Made by a program: the position numbers and the translations under genes
Part shown: positions 8,267 through 17,416 of the stretch, one piece after another
Numbering within the stretch: the first letter of the stretch is position 1
How the letters are laid out: every line of letters begins with the position of its first letter
Notes under the pieces: generated by a model
What the model saw: the letters and a program-made list of their open reading frames with translations, nothing else
Database searches by the model: none
What the model was told of the DNA's origin: nothing
Origin: Mesorhizobium sp.
GTDB taxonomy: Bacteria > Pseudomonadota > Alphaproteobacteria > Rhizobiales > Rhizobiaceae
Assembly: GCA_004020875.1 (NCBI GenBank)
Contig: SAPZ01000004.1
Coordinates: 298,828 to 362,827, forward strand
DNA length: 64,000 nucleotides
Reading direction: 5' to 3'

Positions 8267-8874
8267 CAGATCCGGCTCTTTCGGCGGCCAGCGCACGAGG
8301 CGTGCGCCGCTTCGCAGGGTTTTTCTCCTGTCTGCTGCTTATGATGCCGTTGGCCAGCGCCAATGGCCTGGGCCGCCAATGGCAGGCCGGCCAATATTCC
8401 TTCTCGGACGAACTTGGCGGTTTTCTGATCCGATCCGTCTCGGGAGCGGGAACACGATCCGATCCGGCCGTTATTAGCGAGGAATTGGAATCGGCGGACC
8501 CCGTCATTCTGACGATCCGCGCCCGGCAGCCGACAGCCAATTTCACGGAGGGGATTCTCTATCTGCGGATCGAGGCCCTCAACGGCACCGGACACCCCTG
8601 GGTGGATTTCCTGTTCGAGCTGCAGTCGATATTGGATCAGCCGAGCGTGTTCGGCGACGGGCTGTCCTTCGACCAGTCGCACACGCCGTCCGACTTCATC
8701 TCGGCCGACAGTTTCGCGCGATACGACCGTCAGTTGGAGCCCTTCGATCGCCTTCGGTTTCTCGATGGCCATGTTGATATCCGCCATCAGGCGACCTTCG
8801 ATTTCCTCGTCACCGACTTCAATCCGAAAAGCGTCTTCTATCTGCTGCAGGACCCGGGTATTCCGGCCTCCTGA
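8254..8874 (+). CDS. Secreted protein of unknown function
   Basis: 206 residues with an N-terminal export signal: a basic start (ARGVRR) followed by FAGFFSCLLLMMPLASANG, giving a likely signal-peptidase site after ASA. The mature part is polar and beta-like, with no cysteine pairs or enzyme motif that I recognise. The ATG at 8254 overlaps the uppP stop by 13 bp, which argues for translational coupling; an open frame extends further upstream inside uppP but would remove the signal peptide from the N-terminus. Probably periplasmic. Its link with uppP is by position only. Confidence 0.65.
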   Translation: MAIVADPALSAASARGVRRFAGFFSCLLLMMPLASANGLGRQWQAGQYSFSDELGGFLIRSVSGAGTRSDPAVISEELESADPVILTIRARQPTANFTEGILYLRIEALNGTGHPWVDFLFELQSILDQPSVFGDGLSFDQSHTPSDFISADSFARYDRQLEPFDRLRFLDGHVDIRHQATFDFLVTDFNPKSVFYLLQDPGIPAS

Positions 8875-8952
8875 CAATCCTGCCCGGGTGGCGGAAATCG
8901 CCGCATGAGATGCCGGTTCGTCTCATCGCCACGTTCAGCTATTGGTACGCTC

Positions 8953-9738
8953 ATGGATTTTTCGACATTGCTGAACTCGGTGCCTTTGCTAGCCACCCTG
9001 GTAAAGTCGGCCGTGCCCGCCGCGGTCGGCGCCGGCATGGGCTTCGGCCAATGGCTGGCGGCACTGCCGCCCTGCCGCAACCAGACTTTCGAGAACGCCG
9101 CTTATCTGGTCTGCGAGGCCGATCCGAAGCATTTTTCCATAGAGCTGTTCTGGAAGAACAGGAATGGCGACCTTTATCGCTCGCTGCACAATCTCCGCAC
9201 CGCTCAGCAAGCGTCGGGACGCACCATGCTGTTCGGCATCAATGCCGGCATGTATCACCCGAACCTTGCGCCGGTCGGGCTCTATGTCGAACGGGGCGAG
9301 CAGGTCACGCCGGCGAAGACCGGATCGGGATCCGGCAATTTCTCCATGCAGCCCAACGGGATCTTCTATCTCAGCGCCGGCAAGGCCGGGGTTCGCGCGA
9401 CCAGGGACTACCTCAAACATCCGCCACGCGTGGATTACGCCACACAGTCCGGGCCGATGCTGGTCATCGACGGCAAGCTGCATCCGAAATTCCAGGCCGA
9501 TGGCACCTCGCGCAAGATCCGCGACGGCGTCGGCGTGCGGGCCGACGGCGTCGCCATCTTCGCGATCTCGGACGATGTCGTCACCTTCCACGAGTTCGCG
9601 CGGCTTTTCCGCGACCAGCTCGGCTGCCCGAATGCGCTTTTCCTCGACGGCTCGATCTCCAGCCTCTATGCGCCCGGGATCGGGCGAAACGACGATTTCT
9701 GGAATCTCGGGCCGATGATCGGCGTGTTCAGGCGCTGA
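8953..9738 (+). CDS. Phosphodiester glycosidase family (NAGPA/DUF2233) protein
   Basis: 261-residue exported protein with the NAGPA-type domain, the family of the mammalian enzyme that uncovers mannose-6-phosphate and of bacterial phosphodiester glycosidases. The N-terminus (LLNSVPLLATLVKSAVPAAVGAGMG) can act as a signal or anchor. Conserved stretches include LFGINAGMYHPNLAPVGLYVERGE, SGPMLVIDGKLHP, RKIRDGVGVRADG and ALFLDGSISSLYAPG; the FLDGS motif contains the conserved acidic residue. Substrate is probably a cell-envelope sugar phosphodiester, though not shown. It lies 78 bp after the secreted-protein gene on the same strand. Confidence 0.85.
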   Translation: MDFSTLLNSVPLLATLVKSAVPAAVGAGMGFGQWLAALPPCRNQTFENAAYLVCEADPKHFSIELFWKNRNGDLYRSLHNLRTAQQASGRTMLFGINAGMYHPNLAPVGLYVERGEQVTPAKTGSGSGNFSMQPNGIFYLSAGKAGVRATRDYLKHPPRVDYATQSGPMLVIDGKLHPKFQADGTSRKIRDGVGVRADGVAIFAISDDVVTFHEFARLFRDQLGCPNALFLDGSISSLYAPGIGRNDDFWNLGPMIGVFRR

Positions 9739-9767
9739 CCACGCGCTTTTTCCGCTGCGCTTTAGCT

Positions 9768-10739
9768 TTAACTGGACGCGTCCTGGATCGCCGAGAGCAG
9801 CCATGGTTCTCCCGTTTGGCGGGTAAAGGTCCACAGCTCGCTCGCCTCGACCGGATTGTTGGGATCGCCCTTCTCGACGGCGCCGGTCTGGCGGTTGCAC
9901 ATGATATCGATCGCCGACCAGCGCATCGCCACGGTGGCATAGTCGCGCGGTCCCTCCCGCCAGGCCTCCGCTATTTCGCCCTTCAGCAACCGAAGGTTTG
10001 TGACCTCGTTCTTGAGGCCGCGGGTGGCATTGTCCGCCAGCTCCTCCGACAAGTAGGAGACCATTTCCGGGGTCGTCAGCCGGCGCAATCCCTGGTGATC
10101 CTCGCGGGTGAAGGCAGCCTGCACCTCGCCAAGGATTCGTTCGAATGCGTCGCGATCGGTGTCCGTGATGCCGATTTCGTCCGTGCCGGATGCATCGATG
10201 GAGCCGAAGCCCGCGGTGCTGGGCGAATAGCTGGGCGGCGTGCCTCCCCAGCCTTGCCGTCCGAACGGAATGCCGGCGCTTCGCATATTGGCCGGCGCGG
10301 CATTGTCGCGACTGAGGAACCGCATCGCCAGCATCACGAGGCCGCCGATCAGCAGCAGCTGGAAGATGAAGCTCAGCCCGCCGCCGACGCCGCCGAAACC
10401 ATGGCCCAGCATCATGCCGAACAGGCCCTGGAAAAACAGTCCTCCCACAAGGCCGCCGACAAAACCGCCGCCGAAACCACGCCAGAATCCGGGGCGCGCG
10501 GAGCCGGGAAACGCCTGCGACGATGGGACGGACTGGGTAGTTTGGGGCGTCATCGAACGCGTGACGGGAGCCGTGTAGGGAGCCGTCCTGGTCGGCGCGG
10601 GCGCCTGGTAGGTGCGGCTGCCACGGCTGCCGAAGCTGCCGCCCATGCGCGCCTCGGCGGTGCCGATGGAGACGGTCCCGAGCGCCATCAGCAGGATCAT
10701 GAGGAACGGCGCGACTTTGATCGTTCGTGACTTCGGCAT
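9768..10739 (-). CDS. Tim44-domain membrane protein
   Basis: 323 residues. After MPKSRTIKVAPFLMILLMALG (signal/anchor) comes a Ser/Thr/Pro-rich linker, then glycine-rich hydrophobic segments GFWRGFGGGFVGGLVGGLFFQGLFGMM and IFQLLLIGGLVMLAMRFL, and finally a Tim44-like domain (about residues 190-320, with DRDAFERILGEVQAAFTRED and LWTFTRQTGEPWLLSAIQ). In alphaproteobacteria such proteins sit in the inner membrane with the Tim44 domain outside; in mitochondria the domain tethers import machinery to the membrane, but the bacterial role is not established. Start chosen at MPKS because the upstream MKRSRTQGLC lacks a ribosome-binding site. Confidence 0.82.
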   Translation of the reverse strand: MPKSRTIKVAPFLMILLMALGTVSIGTAEARMGGSFGSRGSRTYQAPAPTRTAPYTAPVTRSMTPQTTQSVPSSQAFPGSARPGFWRGFGGGFVGGLVGGLFFQGLFGMMLGHGFGGVGGGLSFIFQLLLIGGLVMLAMRFLSRDNAAPANMRSAGIPFGRQGWGGTPPSYSPSTAGFGSIDASGTDEIGITDTDRDAFERILGEVQAAFTREDHQGLRRLTTPEMVSYLSEELADNATRGLKNEVTNLRLLKGEIAEAWREGPRDYATVAMRWSAIDIMCNRQTGAVEKGDPNNPVEASELWTFTRQTGEPWLLSAIQDASS

Positions 10740-11051
10740 TAGGCACAGTCCTTGGGTACGTGAGCGCTTCACTTTGTGCGAGCCCCCTTATATGGGGTGC
10801 CAAGCGGGCCAGGGTTAGGCCCTGCTTCAATGCGTCCGCGGATCCGGCGACGATCGTCCTGATTCTAAGCTCGGTCTCGGCTGCGCCTTCGCGCAGGGCG
10901 AGGTGATGGGGACACACCCCGATTCGGTCACGATCGTCGCGCGAAAGGTAAATTTTGATTCAAACTTTGTTGGTAATTTCTCATTAGGAATGGGGCTTCC
11001 GGCGGCGTTGTTCCTGCCTTCGGTCTGTTTTGTTTTGCGTACAGGTCAAAG
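10740..11051. other. 312-bp intergenic region between divergent genes
   Basis: Separates the Tim44-domain gene (minus) from the GH25 lipoprotein gene (plus) and must carry both promoters. I see a short hairpin CTGCGC-CTTC-GCGCAG near 10880 and two copies of CGATCGTC, but no convincing promoter pair, RNA gene or ORF. Confidence 0.4.
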
Positions 11052-12215
11052 ATGCGGATTTTTGGCGTCGTCAGTTTCGTGCTCGCAGCGCTTTGCCTTG
11101 CCGGCTGCTCGTCCACGTCGGGCGTCGATGCCTTGCAACTGCCGTCCAACGAGACGACCAGCTCGGTCGTGCGGCCAGCAGCCCCGGTATCGAAGGGCAT
11201 GAGGACGGTCCAGCGGGAGAAAACTGTCGAGACAGCGTCGATGTCGGGGGTGTCGCGCATCAAGCCACCGGCGCCGTTGCTCGACGAGGGTAACGCTAGC
11301 CCCATCGACGAGAATTCACGCCTTGGCGACGAAAACTCGCGCCTTGGCGACGAAAATTCGCGTCCCTTCGGCCTTGCCGAGGAGGAGACGGTGAATTTTC
11401 CCGCGCAGGGACTCCCGGACAGCGTCGAGCCGCCGGTGCAGGAGGCGGCGCTCGTCTCGCCGCCGAAGCGGCTGTCGCGCGCCGCGCCTGCCATACTGGC
11501 AAGCCCGGTCACGCGCTATGCGTTCCGCGACGCCAAGCCGATCAATTTCGGCCGCTCCTCGCCTCGCCATCTGGCCGTCCATGGCGTGGACGTCTCGCGC
11601 TGGCAGGGCAACATCAATTGGGAAAAGCTGCGCGCCCAAGGCGCCAACTTCGCCTATATCAAGGCGACCGATGGCGGCGACCATCTCGATCCGATGTTCA
11701 TGAAGAACTGGCGCAACGCCGATGCCGCCGGGCTGAAGCGCGGCGCCTATCATTTCTTCTACTGGTGCCGCACCGCCGGCGAGCAGGCCGACTGGTTCAT
11801 CCGCAATGTGCCGAAGGTCGACGGCGCGCTGCCGCCGGTGATCGATGTCGAGTGGAACGGCGAATCCTCCTGCACGCGCAAGCCTTCGCGCGAAAAGGTG
11901 CTGGAGAAGATGCAGGTGTTCATGGACAAGCTGGAGCGCCACTACGGCCAGCGTCCGATCATCTACACCAGCCCCGACTTCTATCGCGACAATCTGCGCG
12001 GCGCCTTCCTGGATTATCCATTCTGGCTGCGCGCCGTGGCGGCGCACCCGTCAAAAGTCTATCCGGGCCGCAAATGGCTGTTCTGGCAGTATTCGGGCTC
12101 CGGCCTGTCGCATGGTGTGACAGGCCGCATCGACCTCAACGTATTCCACGGCGATGAGCGGCAATGGCGCGCCTGGCTGGGCGGCGGCGGCCAGATGATG
12201 GCCGACGCGGACTGA
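11052..12215 (+). CDS. GH25 muramidase-family lipoprotein
   Basis: 387 residues. The signal peptide ends in the lipobox LAGC with the lipidated C19. Residues 20-165 are a low-complexity linker that includes three tandem copies of a DENSR(LG) heptapeptide (86-106). The GH25 lysozyme-type barrel occupies about 175-385: VHGVDVSRWQGNINW (D180), FAYIKATDGGDHLDPMF, GAYHFFYWC and the catalytic pair in VIDVEWNG (D265, E267). GH25 enzymes cleave the MurNAc-GlcNAc bond of peptidoglycan. With the lipid anchor it should act in the periplasm, probably in cell-wall remodelling. Confidence 0.88.
   Translation: MRIFGVVSFVLAALCLAGCSSTSGVDALQLPSNETTSSVVRPAAPVSKGMRTVQREKTVETASMSGVSRIKPPAPLLDEGNASPIDENSRLGDENSRLGDENSRPFGLAEEETVNFPAQGLPDSVEPPVQEAALVSPPKRLSRAAPAILASPVTRYAFRDAKPINFGRSSPRHLAVHGVDVSRWQGNINWEKLRAQGANFAYIKATDGGDHLDPMFMKNWRNADAAGLKRGAYHFFYWCRTAGEQADWFIRNVPKVDGALPPVIDVEWNGESSCTRKPSREKVLEKMQVFMDKLERHYGQRPIIYTSPDFYRDNLRGAFLDYPFWLRAVAAHPSKVYPGRKWLFWQYSGSGLSHGVTGRIDLNVFHGDERQWRAWLGGGGQMMADAD
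11307..11369 (+). repeat. Three tandem 21-bp repeats coding DENSR(LG/PF)
   Basis: Three in-frame 21-bp units (11307, 11328, 11349) in the linker of the GH25 lipoprotein; the first two encode DENSRLG and the third DENSRPF. The DNA of the units is nearly identical, so they arose by recent slippage; expansion or contraction would lengthen or shorten the linker without changing frame. Confidence 0.85.
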
Positions 12216-12235
12216 GGCGCTTCCGACCGCTTGGG

Positions 12236-12349
12236 CTACCTCCGTGGCAGATGTCGTGATTCCGCCATCGTCACATAGGCCAGCACGGCCATGAATGCCG
12301 TGAAATAGACCAGGACGGCGGTGACGACGATCAGGCTCTCGGTAGGCAT
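12236..12349 (-). CDS. 37-aa single-pass membrane microprotein
   Basis: MPTESLIVVTAVLVYFTAFMAVLAYVTMAESRHLPRR: one hydrophobic helix with a basic C-terminal tail. The Shine-Dalgarno GAGGAG lies 6 nt before this ATG, which is better placed than for the upstream in-frame ATG codons. Proteins this short often regulate or accompany membrane enzymes, but no partner is evident; it sits between the GH25 gene (convergent) and the PNPOx-like gene. Function unknown. Confidence 0.6.
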   Translation of the reverse strand: MPTESLIVVTAVLVYFTAFMAVLAYVTMAESRHLPRR

Positions 12350-12457
12350 TTCCATCTCCTCAAAAAGAAGAGCCGAGGAAACATCAGGAACGATGGGCTT
12401 TGCCTTGATCTGGATCATGCGATCGAACAATTGGATCGCCCGGCCGCCGTGCCGCGC

Positions 12458-12910
12458 TCAGCAGGTGACCAAATCCGTGTGGCCAAAACCCTTCGAATAA
12501 TCGAGCACGGAAATCACTGTGGGCATCACGCGGAAAATGCGGACCTGGTCCGGCGTCGGCATCGGACCGGGCATCGAGGTTTGCGGCGGATATTTCATCG
12601 GCAACATGCGCAGAACCTTCTCGGCCTCGGCCGTGTCGGTGACCGGTTGCGCTCGCGCGGCCATCGAAAGCCCGGTGATCTCCATCACCTGAGGCGCGTC
12701 GTGGTCGATGGTCAGCGACAGGCGATTGTCTCGCGCGATATTCGCCGCCTTCTGGCTGTCCAAGCCGCAGAGGAAGTAGAGGGTGAGGCCGTCATTGACA
12801 TAGCCAACCGTCGTCGCCTGCGGCCAGCCGTCCGGCCTCAAGGTTGCGACCGTCATGATCCGGTGCTCGTCCAACAGCGTCTGGATCTTGTCTCTGATCT
12901 CCTGATCCAT
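12458..12910 (-). CDS. Pyridoxamine 5'-phosphate oxidase-like flavoprotein
   Basis: 150-residue split-barrel protein of the PNPOx-like superfamily. The N-terminal pattern IQTLLDEHRIMTVATLRPDGWPQATTVGYVNDGLTLYFLCG is typical of this family, followed by QKAANIARDNRLSLTIDHD. These proteins bind FMN, F420 or haem and carry out varied reductions, so vitamin B6 oxidation should not be inferred. The start MDQEIRDKIQ has a plausible AAGGTCG/GGCG context, and the family alignment begins there; the frame stays open a further 80 codons upstream through an intergenic palindrome and is not coding. Confidence 0.82.
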   Translation of the reverse strand: MDQEIRDKIQTLLDEHRIMTVATLRPDGWPQATTVGYVNDGLTLYFLCGLDSQKAANIARDNRLSLTIDHDAPQVMEITGLSMAARAQPVTDTAEAEKVLRMLPMKYPPQTSMPGPMPTPDQVRIFRVMPTVISVLDYSKGFGHTDLVTC

Positions 12911-13021
12911 CTTCGCCTCCAAAGGTCGTTGCTGATGGCGACCATGGTACGGATCCGTGGAGAGCGTTGCTTTGACGTGCATCAACGCATGGGCGGCAAT
13001 GCGCCCTGGCGTCCTCACCTT

Positions 13022-13056
13022 CGTCATCCTCGGGCTTGACCCGAGGATCCATGCCG
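13022..13056. repeat. Dispersed rhizobial palindromic element
   Basis: A 9-5-9 perfect inverted repeat ATCCTCGGG-CTTGA-CCCGAGGAT (13026-13048) inside the longer signature ending ATCCATGCCG. Short palindromes with a central GGGCTTGACCC are scattered through the intergenic DNA of many alphaproteobacteria. It lies between the PNPOx-like gene and a gene remnant. Confidence 0.7.
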
Positions 13057-13082
13057 AGACGCTCGGCGAAGAATGCGGCCAA

Positions 13083-13272
13083 TCAGATTCTGCACCGCCG
13101 CAACGTCTCGCGGGTGCTCTGAATCTCGAACAGGCAGCCATTGCCGGCATCGAAGGCCCAGAAAATGCCTTTCTTGCCGAATGCGAGGCTGTAGCCTAAG
13201 CGCAAAGGCCCTTTCGCAGAAGAGCTTGCTCTTGGCGAGGTCGCCGACTTCGATGGTGATATGGTCGAGCAT
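13083..13272 (-). pseudogene. Remnant of a VOC (glyoxalase/bleomycin resistance) family gene
   Basis: The frame starts well as MLDHITIEVGDLAKSKLFCERAFA, the first strand and helix of a VOC protein, then loses frame near 13200 where about two bases are missing. In the next frame the sequence continues GYSLAFGKKGIFWAFDAGNGCLFEIQ before stopping. Together only ~60 of the usual 120-130 residues remain, and the metal-binding glutamate of the second half is absent. It is a decayed fragment, not a functional gene. Confidence 0.7.
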
Positions 13273-13297
13273 TTCAGGCGCGGCTATCGTCTAACGC

Positions 13298-13327
13298 AAT
13301 CGGCCCGATCGTAAGACCGGGCCGATT
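13298..13327 (-). terminator. Inverted repeat downstream of nrdJ
   Basis: AATCGGCCCG (13298-13307) and CGGGCCGATT (13318-13327) form a 10-bp stem with a 10-nt loop 30 bp beyond the nrdJ stop. The T-run after the stem is poor, so termination is likely but not certain. Confidence 0.55.
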
Positions 13328-13357
13328 TACGTGGTTGCGTTTTAGGGGCTCAGTTTC

Positions 13358-16300
13358 TCAGCTGCACCCGCTCGTCGAGCCACACGTGTCGCACTTCTCG
13401 CAGGTGCCGTTCCGTACCATGGTGAAGTTGTGGCATTCCGAGCATTCGTTGCCGGTGTAGCCTTGCAGCAGCGACTGCTGGCGGCGGGTGGCGGCGAGCT
13501 TCTTCGCCTCGGCCGCCTCGTTGGCTGCGGCGTCGGTGAAGAGAGCCTCGGCGCCGCCGGCGGCTTCGGCTTCCTCTTCCACCATGTCTTCGGCCAGTTC
13601 CCTGGCGCGCTCCTCATAGTCGCGCTTGTAGGCAAGGGCCTCGTCGCTGGCAGGCTTCAGCGCCAGCACGTTGGAGCCTGCGAAGGCGGTCGGCGCGGCG
13701 CGGGCAGGGGCGACGGTCGGGGCTGAGCCGCCAAAGCCCTTGGGTTCGCTGCCGATGCCCGAGACCAGCTTCACCGGCGAGGCGCCGCGATAGAGGCCCT
13801 TGGAGAAGGGTGTCGCCTTGCCTTCGGTGATGCCGCGGCCGAGCGCCGTCTTGTCGAAGTCCGACTGGTCGACATGAGCGAGGTCGTGGCGGCCGAGATA
13901 GGAGACGGCGAGCTCGCGGAACACGTAGTCGAGGATCGACGTCGCGTTCTTGATCGCGTCGTTGCCTTGCACCATGCCGGCCGGCTCGAACTTGGTGAAG
14001 GTGAAGGCCTCGACATACTCCTCGAGCGGCACGCCATATTGCAGGCCGAGCGAGATGGCGATGGCGAAGTTGTTCATCATCGCACGGAAGGCAGCGCCTT
14101 CCTTGTGCATGTCGATGAAGATCTCGCCCAGACGACCATCGTCGAACTCGCCGGTGCGGAGGTACACCTTGTGGCCGCCCACGACCGCCTTCTGGGTGTA
14201 GCCCTTGCGGCGGTTCGGCAGTTTTTCGCGGTCGCGGTAGAGGCGCTCGATGACGCGCTCGACGATCTTTTCGGTCACCTGCACGGCACGCTGCGCGGCG
14301 GGTGCGGCGACCAATTGCTCGACCGCCTCGTCCTCATCCTCCTCGCCATCGGCGAGCAGCGAGGCATTGAGCGGCTGCGACAGCTTCGAACCGTCGCGAT
14401 AAAGCGCGTTGGCCTTCAGCGCCAGCTTCCAGGACAGCATGTAGGCGTTCTTGGCATCCTCGACCGTCGCCTCGTTCGGCATGTTGATGGTCTTGGAGAT
14501 GGCGCCCGAGATGAAGGGTTGGGCCGCCGCCATCATCAGGATGTGGCTCTGGATCGACAGCGAGCGCTTGCCGATCTTGCCGCAGGGGCTGGCGCAGTCG
14601 AACACCGGCAGGTGCTCGGCCTTGAGGAAGGGCGCGCCTTCGAGGGTCATGGCACCGCACACATGGATGTTGGCGGCGTCGATGTCCTTCTTGGAGAAGC
14701 CAAGCGCCGGCAGCATCTCGAAGGAGAAGTCGCCGAGCTGCTCGTCGGTGAAGCCGAGCGTCTCCTTCACCCAGTCGGCGCCGAGCGTCCACTGGTTGAA
14801 CACGAACTTGATGTCGAAGGCCGACTTCAGCGCCGCGTTCAGCGCCGCGATCTTCTCGTCGGTGAAGCCCTTGGCCTTCAGCGTCGACGGGTTGATGCCG
14901 GGCGCCTGGTTGAGATTGCCGTGGCCGACGGCATAGGCCTCGATCTCGGCGATCTGGCTTTCGGAATAACCCAGCGTGCGCAACGCTTCCGGCACGGCGC
15001 GGTTGATGATCTTGAAGTAGCCGCCGCCGGCGAGCTTCTTGAACTTCACCAGCGCGAAATCGGGCTCGATGCCGGTGGTGTCGCAATCCATGACGAGGCC
15101 GATCGTGCCGGTCGGCGCGATCACGGTCGCCTGCGCGTTGCGGTAGCCGTGCTCCTCGCCTAGCTCGATGGCGCGGTCCCAGGCAGCGCGGGCATGCTCG
15201 GCCAAAGCCGGCTGCTTCAGGTCGGAAGCGACGAGGGGCACCGGGTTGACGGCGAGTTTTTCGTAGCCGTTCTTGTCGCCATAGGCGGCGCGGCGATGGT
15301 TGCGCATGACGCGCAACATGTTCTGGGCGTTGCGGTCATAGTCCGGGAAGGCGCCGAGCTCGGAAGCCATCTCGGCCGAGGTCGAGTAGGCGACGCCGGT
15401 CATGATCGCGGTGAGCGCGGCGCAGATCGCGCGGCCCTCGTCGGAGTCGTAGGGAATGCCCGAGGTCATCAGCAGGCCGCCGATATTGGCGTAGCCAAGG
15501 CCGAGCGTGCGGTAGTCGTAGGAGAGCTTGGCGATCTCCTTGGACGGGAACTGCGCCATCATCACCGAGATTTCGAGCACGACGGTCCACAGGCGAACGG
15601 TGTGCTCGTAAGCGGCGATGTCGATCGTGCCGTCTTCCCTGCGGTAGGGCAGGAGGTTGATCGAGGCGAGGTTGCAGGCCGTATCATCGAGGAACATGTA
15701 TTCCGAGCACGGGTTGGAGGCCCGAATCGCACCGGCGGAAGCGCAGGTGTGCCAGTCGTTCATCGTCGTGTTGAAGTGCAGGCCCGGATCGGCCGACGCC
15801 CAGGCGGCGTAACCGATCTTTTCCCACAGATCGCGCGCCTTCAGCGTCTTCAGCACCTTGCCATCCTTGCGGGCGGTGAGTTGCCAGTCGCCATCGGCCT
15901 CAACGGCGCGCAGGAAATTGTCCTTCAGCGACACCGAGTTGTTGGAGTTCTGGCCGGAGACGGTGAGATAGGCATCCGAATCCCAGTCGGTGTCGTAGGT
16001 GTTGAACGACATCGAGGTATAGCCTTGTTTGGCGAACTGGATGACGCGGTAGATGTAGTTCTCCGGTACGGCGTCCTTCTTGGCCGCCTTGATCTCGCGC
16101 TTCAGCGCGGTGTTCAGCGCCGGGTCGAAGCAGTCGTCCCCATTGCCTTCGCAATTGACGCAGGCCTTCATGATGGCTTCGAGGTGCTTCTTGACGATCT
16201 TCGAGCCGGTCACCAGCGAGGCGACCTTCTGCTCCTCATTGACCTTCCAGTCGATGAACTGCTCGATGTCGGGGTGGTCGGCGTCGACGATGACCATCTT

Positions 16301-17134
16301 GGCGGCGCGGCGCGTCGTCCCGCCCGACTTGATGGCGCCGGCGGCGCGGTCGCCGATCTTAAGGAAGCTCATCAGGCCGGAGGAGCGGCCGCCGCCGGAA
16401 AGCTTCTCACCTTCGCCGCGCAGCATCGAGAAGTTCGAGCCGGTGCCGGAACCGTATTTGAACAGGCGCGCCTCGCGCACCCACAAATCCATGATGCCGC
16501 CCTCGTTGACGAGGTCGTCCTGCACGCTCTGGATGAAGCAGGCATGCGGCTGCGGATGCTCATAGGCCGACTTCGACTTGGTCAGCTTGCCGGTGAAGGG
16601 GTCGACATAGAAGTGACCCTGGCTCGGACCGTCGATGCCATAGGCCCAGTGCAGGCCGGTGTTGAACCATTGCGGCGAGTTCGGCGCGACGCGCTGGGTG
16701 GCGAGCATATAGGCAAGCTCGTCGCGGAAGGCGCGCGCGTCCTCTTCCGACTTGAAGTAGCCGCCCTTCCAGCCCCAATAGGTCCAGGTGCCGGAGAGGC
16801 GATCGAAGACCTGGCGGGCGTCGGTTTCCGAACCGTAGCGCTCGGCCTCGGGCAATTTGGCGAGCTCGGCCTCGTCGGCGATCGAGCGCCACAGGAAGGA
16901 GGGAACGTCGTTCTCCTCGACTTTCTTCAGCCGCGCCGGCACGCCGGCCTTGCGGAAATACTTCTGGGCCAGGATATCCGCCGCGACCTGGCTGAACTGC
17001 GCCGGTACATCGATGTTGTCGAGGCGGAACACCACCGAGCCGTCGGGATTCTTGATCTCCGACAGGGCCTTGCGGAATTCGATCTCCGCATAGGCTGATT
17101 GCTCTGGCTTGGTGAAGCGACGCTCGATGCGCAT
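13358..17134 (-). CDS. nrdJ: Vitamin B12-dependent (class II) ribonucleotide reductase
   Basis: 1,258-residue adenosylcobalamin-dependent reductase that converts ribonucleotides to deoxyribonucleotides with or without oxygen. It has the long alphaproteobacterial form: N-terminal segment from [15 protein letters not shown], the catalytic barrel with the active-site motif NPCSE (N474, C476, E478), [26 protein letters not shown], and a C-terminal tail rich in CxxC pairs ([17 protein letters not shown]) that supplies reducing equivalents and may bind zinc. Start at 17134 agrees with the family; upstream in-frame codons are in the leader. Two NrdR boxes 31 bp apart lie 236-282 bp upstream, so NrdR repression is expected. 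No neighbouring nrd gene is present. Confidence 0.95.
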   Translation of the reverse strand: MRIERRFTKPEQSAYAEIEFRKALSEIKNPDGSVVFRLDNIDVPAQFSQVAADILAQKYFRKAGVPARLKKVEENDVPSFLWRSIADEAELAKLPEAERYGSETDARQVFDRLSGTWTYWGWKGGYFKSEEDARAFRDELAYMLATQRVAPNSPQWFNTGLHWAYGIDGPSQGHFYVDPFTGKLTKSKSAYEHPQPHACFIQSVQDDLVNEGGIMDLWVREARLFKYGSGTGSNFSMLRGEGEKLSGGGRSSGLMSFLKIGDRAAGAIKSGGTTRRAAKMVIVDADHPDIEQFIDWKVNEEQKVASLVTGSKIVKKHLEAIMKACVNCEGNGDDCFDPALNTALKREIKAAKKDAVPENYIYRVIQFAKQGYTSMSFNTYDTDWDSDAYLTVSGQNSNNSVSLKDNFLRAVEADGDWQLTARKDGKVLKTLKARDLWEKIGYAAWASADPGLHFNTTMNDWHTCASAGAIRASNPCSEYMFLDDTACNLASINLLPYRREDGTIDIAAYEHTVRLWTVVLEISVMMAQFPSKEIAKLSYDYRTLGLGYANIGGLLMTSGIPYDSDEGRAICAALTAIMTGVAYSTSAEMASELGAFPDYDRNAQNMLRVMRNHRRAAYGDKNGYEKLAVNPVPLVASDLKQPALAEHARAAWDRAIELGEEHGYRNAQATVIAPTGTIGLVMDCDTTGIEPDFALVKFKKLAGGGYFKIINRAVPEALRTLGYSESQIAEIEAYAVGHGNLNQAPGINPSTLKAKGFTDEKIAALNAALKSAFDIKFVFNQWTLGADWVKETLGFTDEQLGDFSFEMLPALGFSKKDIDAANIHVCGAMTLEGAPFLKAEHLPVFDCASPCGKIGKRSLSIQSHILMMAAAQPFISGAISKTINMPNEATVEDAKNAYMLSWKLALKANALYRDGSKLSQPLNASLLADGEEDEDEAVEQLVAAPAAQRAVQVTEKIVERVIERLYRDREKLPNRRKGYTQKAVVGGHKVYLRTGEFDDGRLGEIFIDMHKEGAAFRAMMNNFAIAISLGLQYGVPLEEYVEAFTFTKFEPAGMVQGNDAIKNATSILDYVFRELAVSYLGRHDLAHVDQSDFDKTALGRGITEGKATPFSKGLYRGASPVKLVSGIGSEPKGFGGSAPTVAPARAAPTAFAGSNVLALKPASDEALAYKRDYEERARELAEDMVEEEAEAAGGAEALFTDAAANEAAEAKKLAATRRQQSLLQGYTGNECSECHNFTMVRNGTCEKCDTCGSTSGCS

Positions 17135-17366
17135 TGGTCCGGTCCCTTTGTGTCTATATATAGCGCCTTTCCCCGGGGATTTCTGCCCCACATGGCGAAA
17201 AGCGCAGTCCGCCGTTTGCCGGCATCGCGAGCAGCGCCGGCATTCTCCTCGTCGCAGGCGCCGGCATGCAGGCAGCAGAACGCTTTCCCAGGCTTTTGCC
17301 CGGGCTGCAGGCCGACCCTTGCGGGTCCCTAAACTGAAACTTTTGTCGATTCCCTCCGTGGAGGGA
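17135..17366 (-). other. Structured 5' leader of nrdJ
   Basis: About 230 nt separate the NrdR boxes from the nrdJ start. On the minus strand the leader can form several stems in order: TCCCTCC-GT-GGAGGGA (17351-17366), GACCC-GCAA-GGGTC with a GNRA-type loop (about 17311-17325), CCCGGGC-AAAA-GCCTGGG (about 17283-17300), and GC-rich pairings nearer the gene. No complete cobalamin-riboswitch core was recognised. Confidence 0.45.
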
Positions 17367-17369
17367 AGT

Positions 17370-17385
17370 TCACACTATCTAGCGT
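17370..17385 (-). promoter_or_regulatory. NrdR box 2 (imperfect)
   Basis: TCACACTATCTAGCGT matches 12 of 16 positions of the NrdR palindrome ACACWATATATWGTGT. It lies exactly 31 bp (three helical turns) from the better box, which is the spacing known for NrdR pairs. Confidence 0.7.
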
Positions 17386-17400
17386 CAAGCCTGCCTGCAA

Positions 17401-17416
17401 ACACTAAATATAGTGT
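17401..17416 (-). promoter_or_regulatory. NrdR box 1
   Basis: ACACTAAATATAGTGT, a near-perfect NrdR palindrome. NrdR is the ATP-cone/zinc-ribbon repressor of ribonucleotide reductase genes; its gene is not in the window. The pair overlaps the probable nrdJ promoter region. Confidence 0.8.

Noticed and set aside
9008-10730. Long plus-strand frame across the NAGPA and Tim44 genes
   Set aside because: Runs out of frame through two real genes on opposite strands and lacks a sensible start or domain.
15194-17098. 634-codon open frame opposite nrdJ
   Set aside because: Antisense shadow of a conserved gene, composition typical of reverse-frame translation (His/Arg/Gly rich).
17135-17366. Cobalamin riboswitch for nrdJ
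   Set aside because: A stretch resembling a B12 box (GAGGAGAATGCC) and a GCAAGGG loop occur, but the conserved core (GCCACTG and the full B12 box) is absent.
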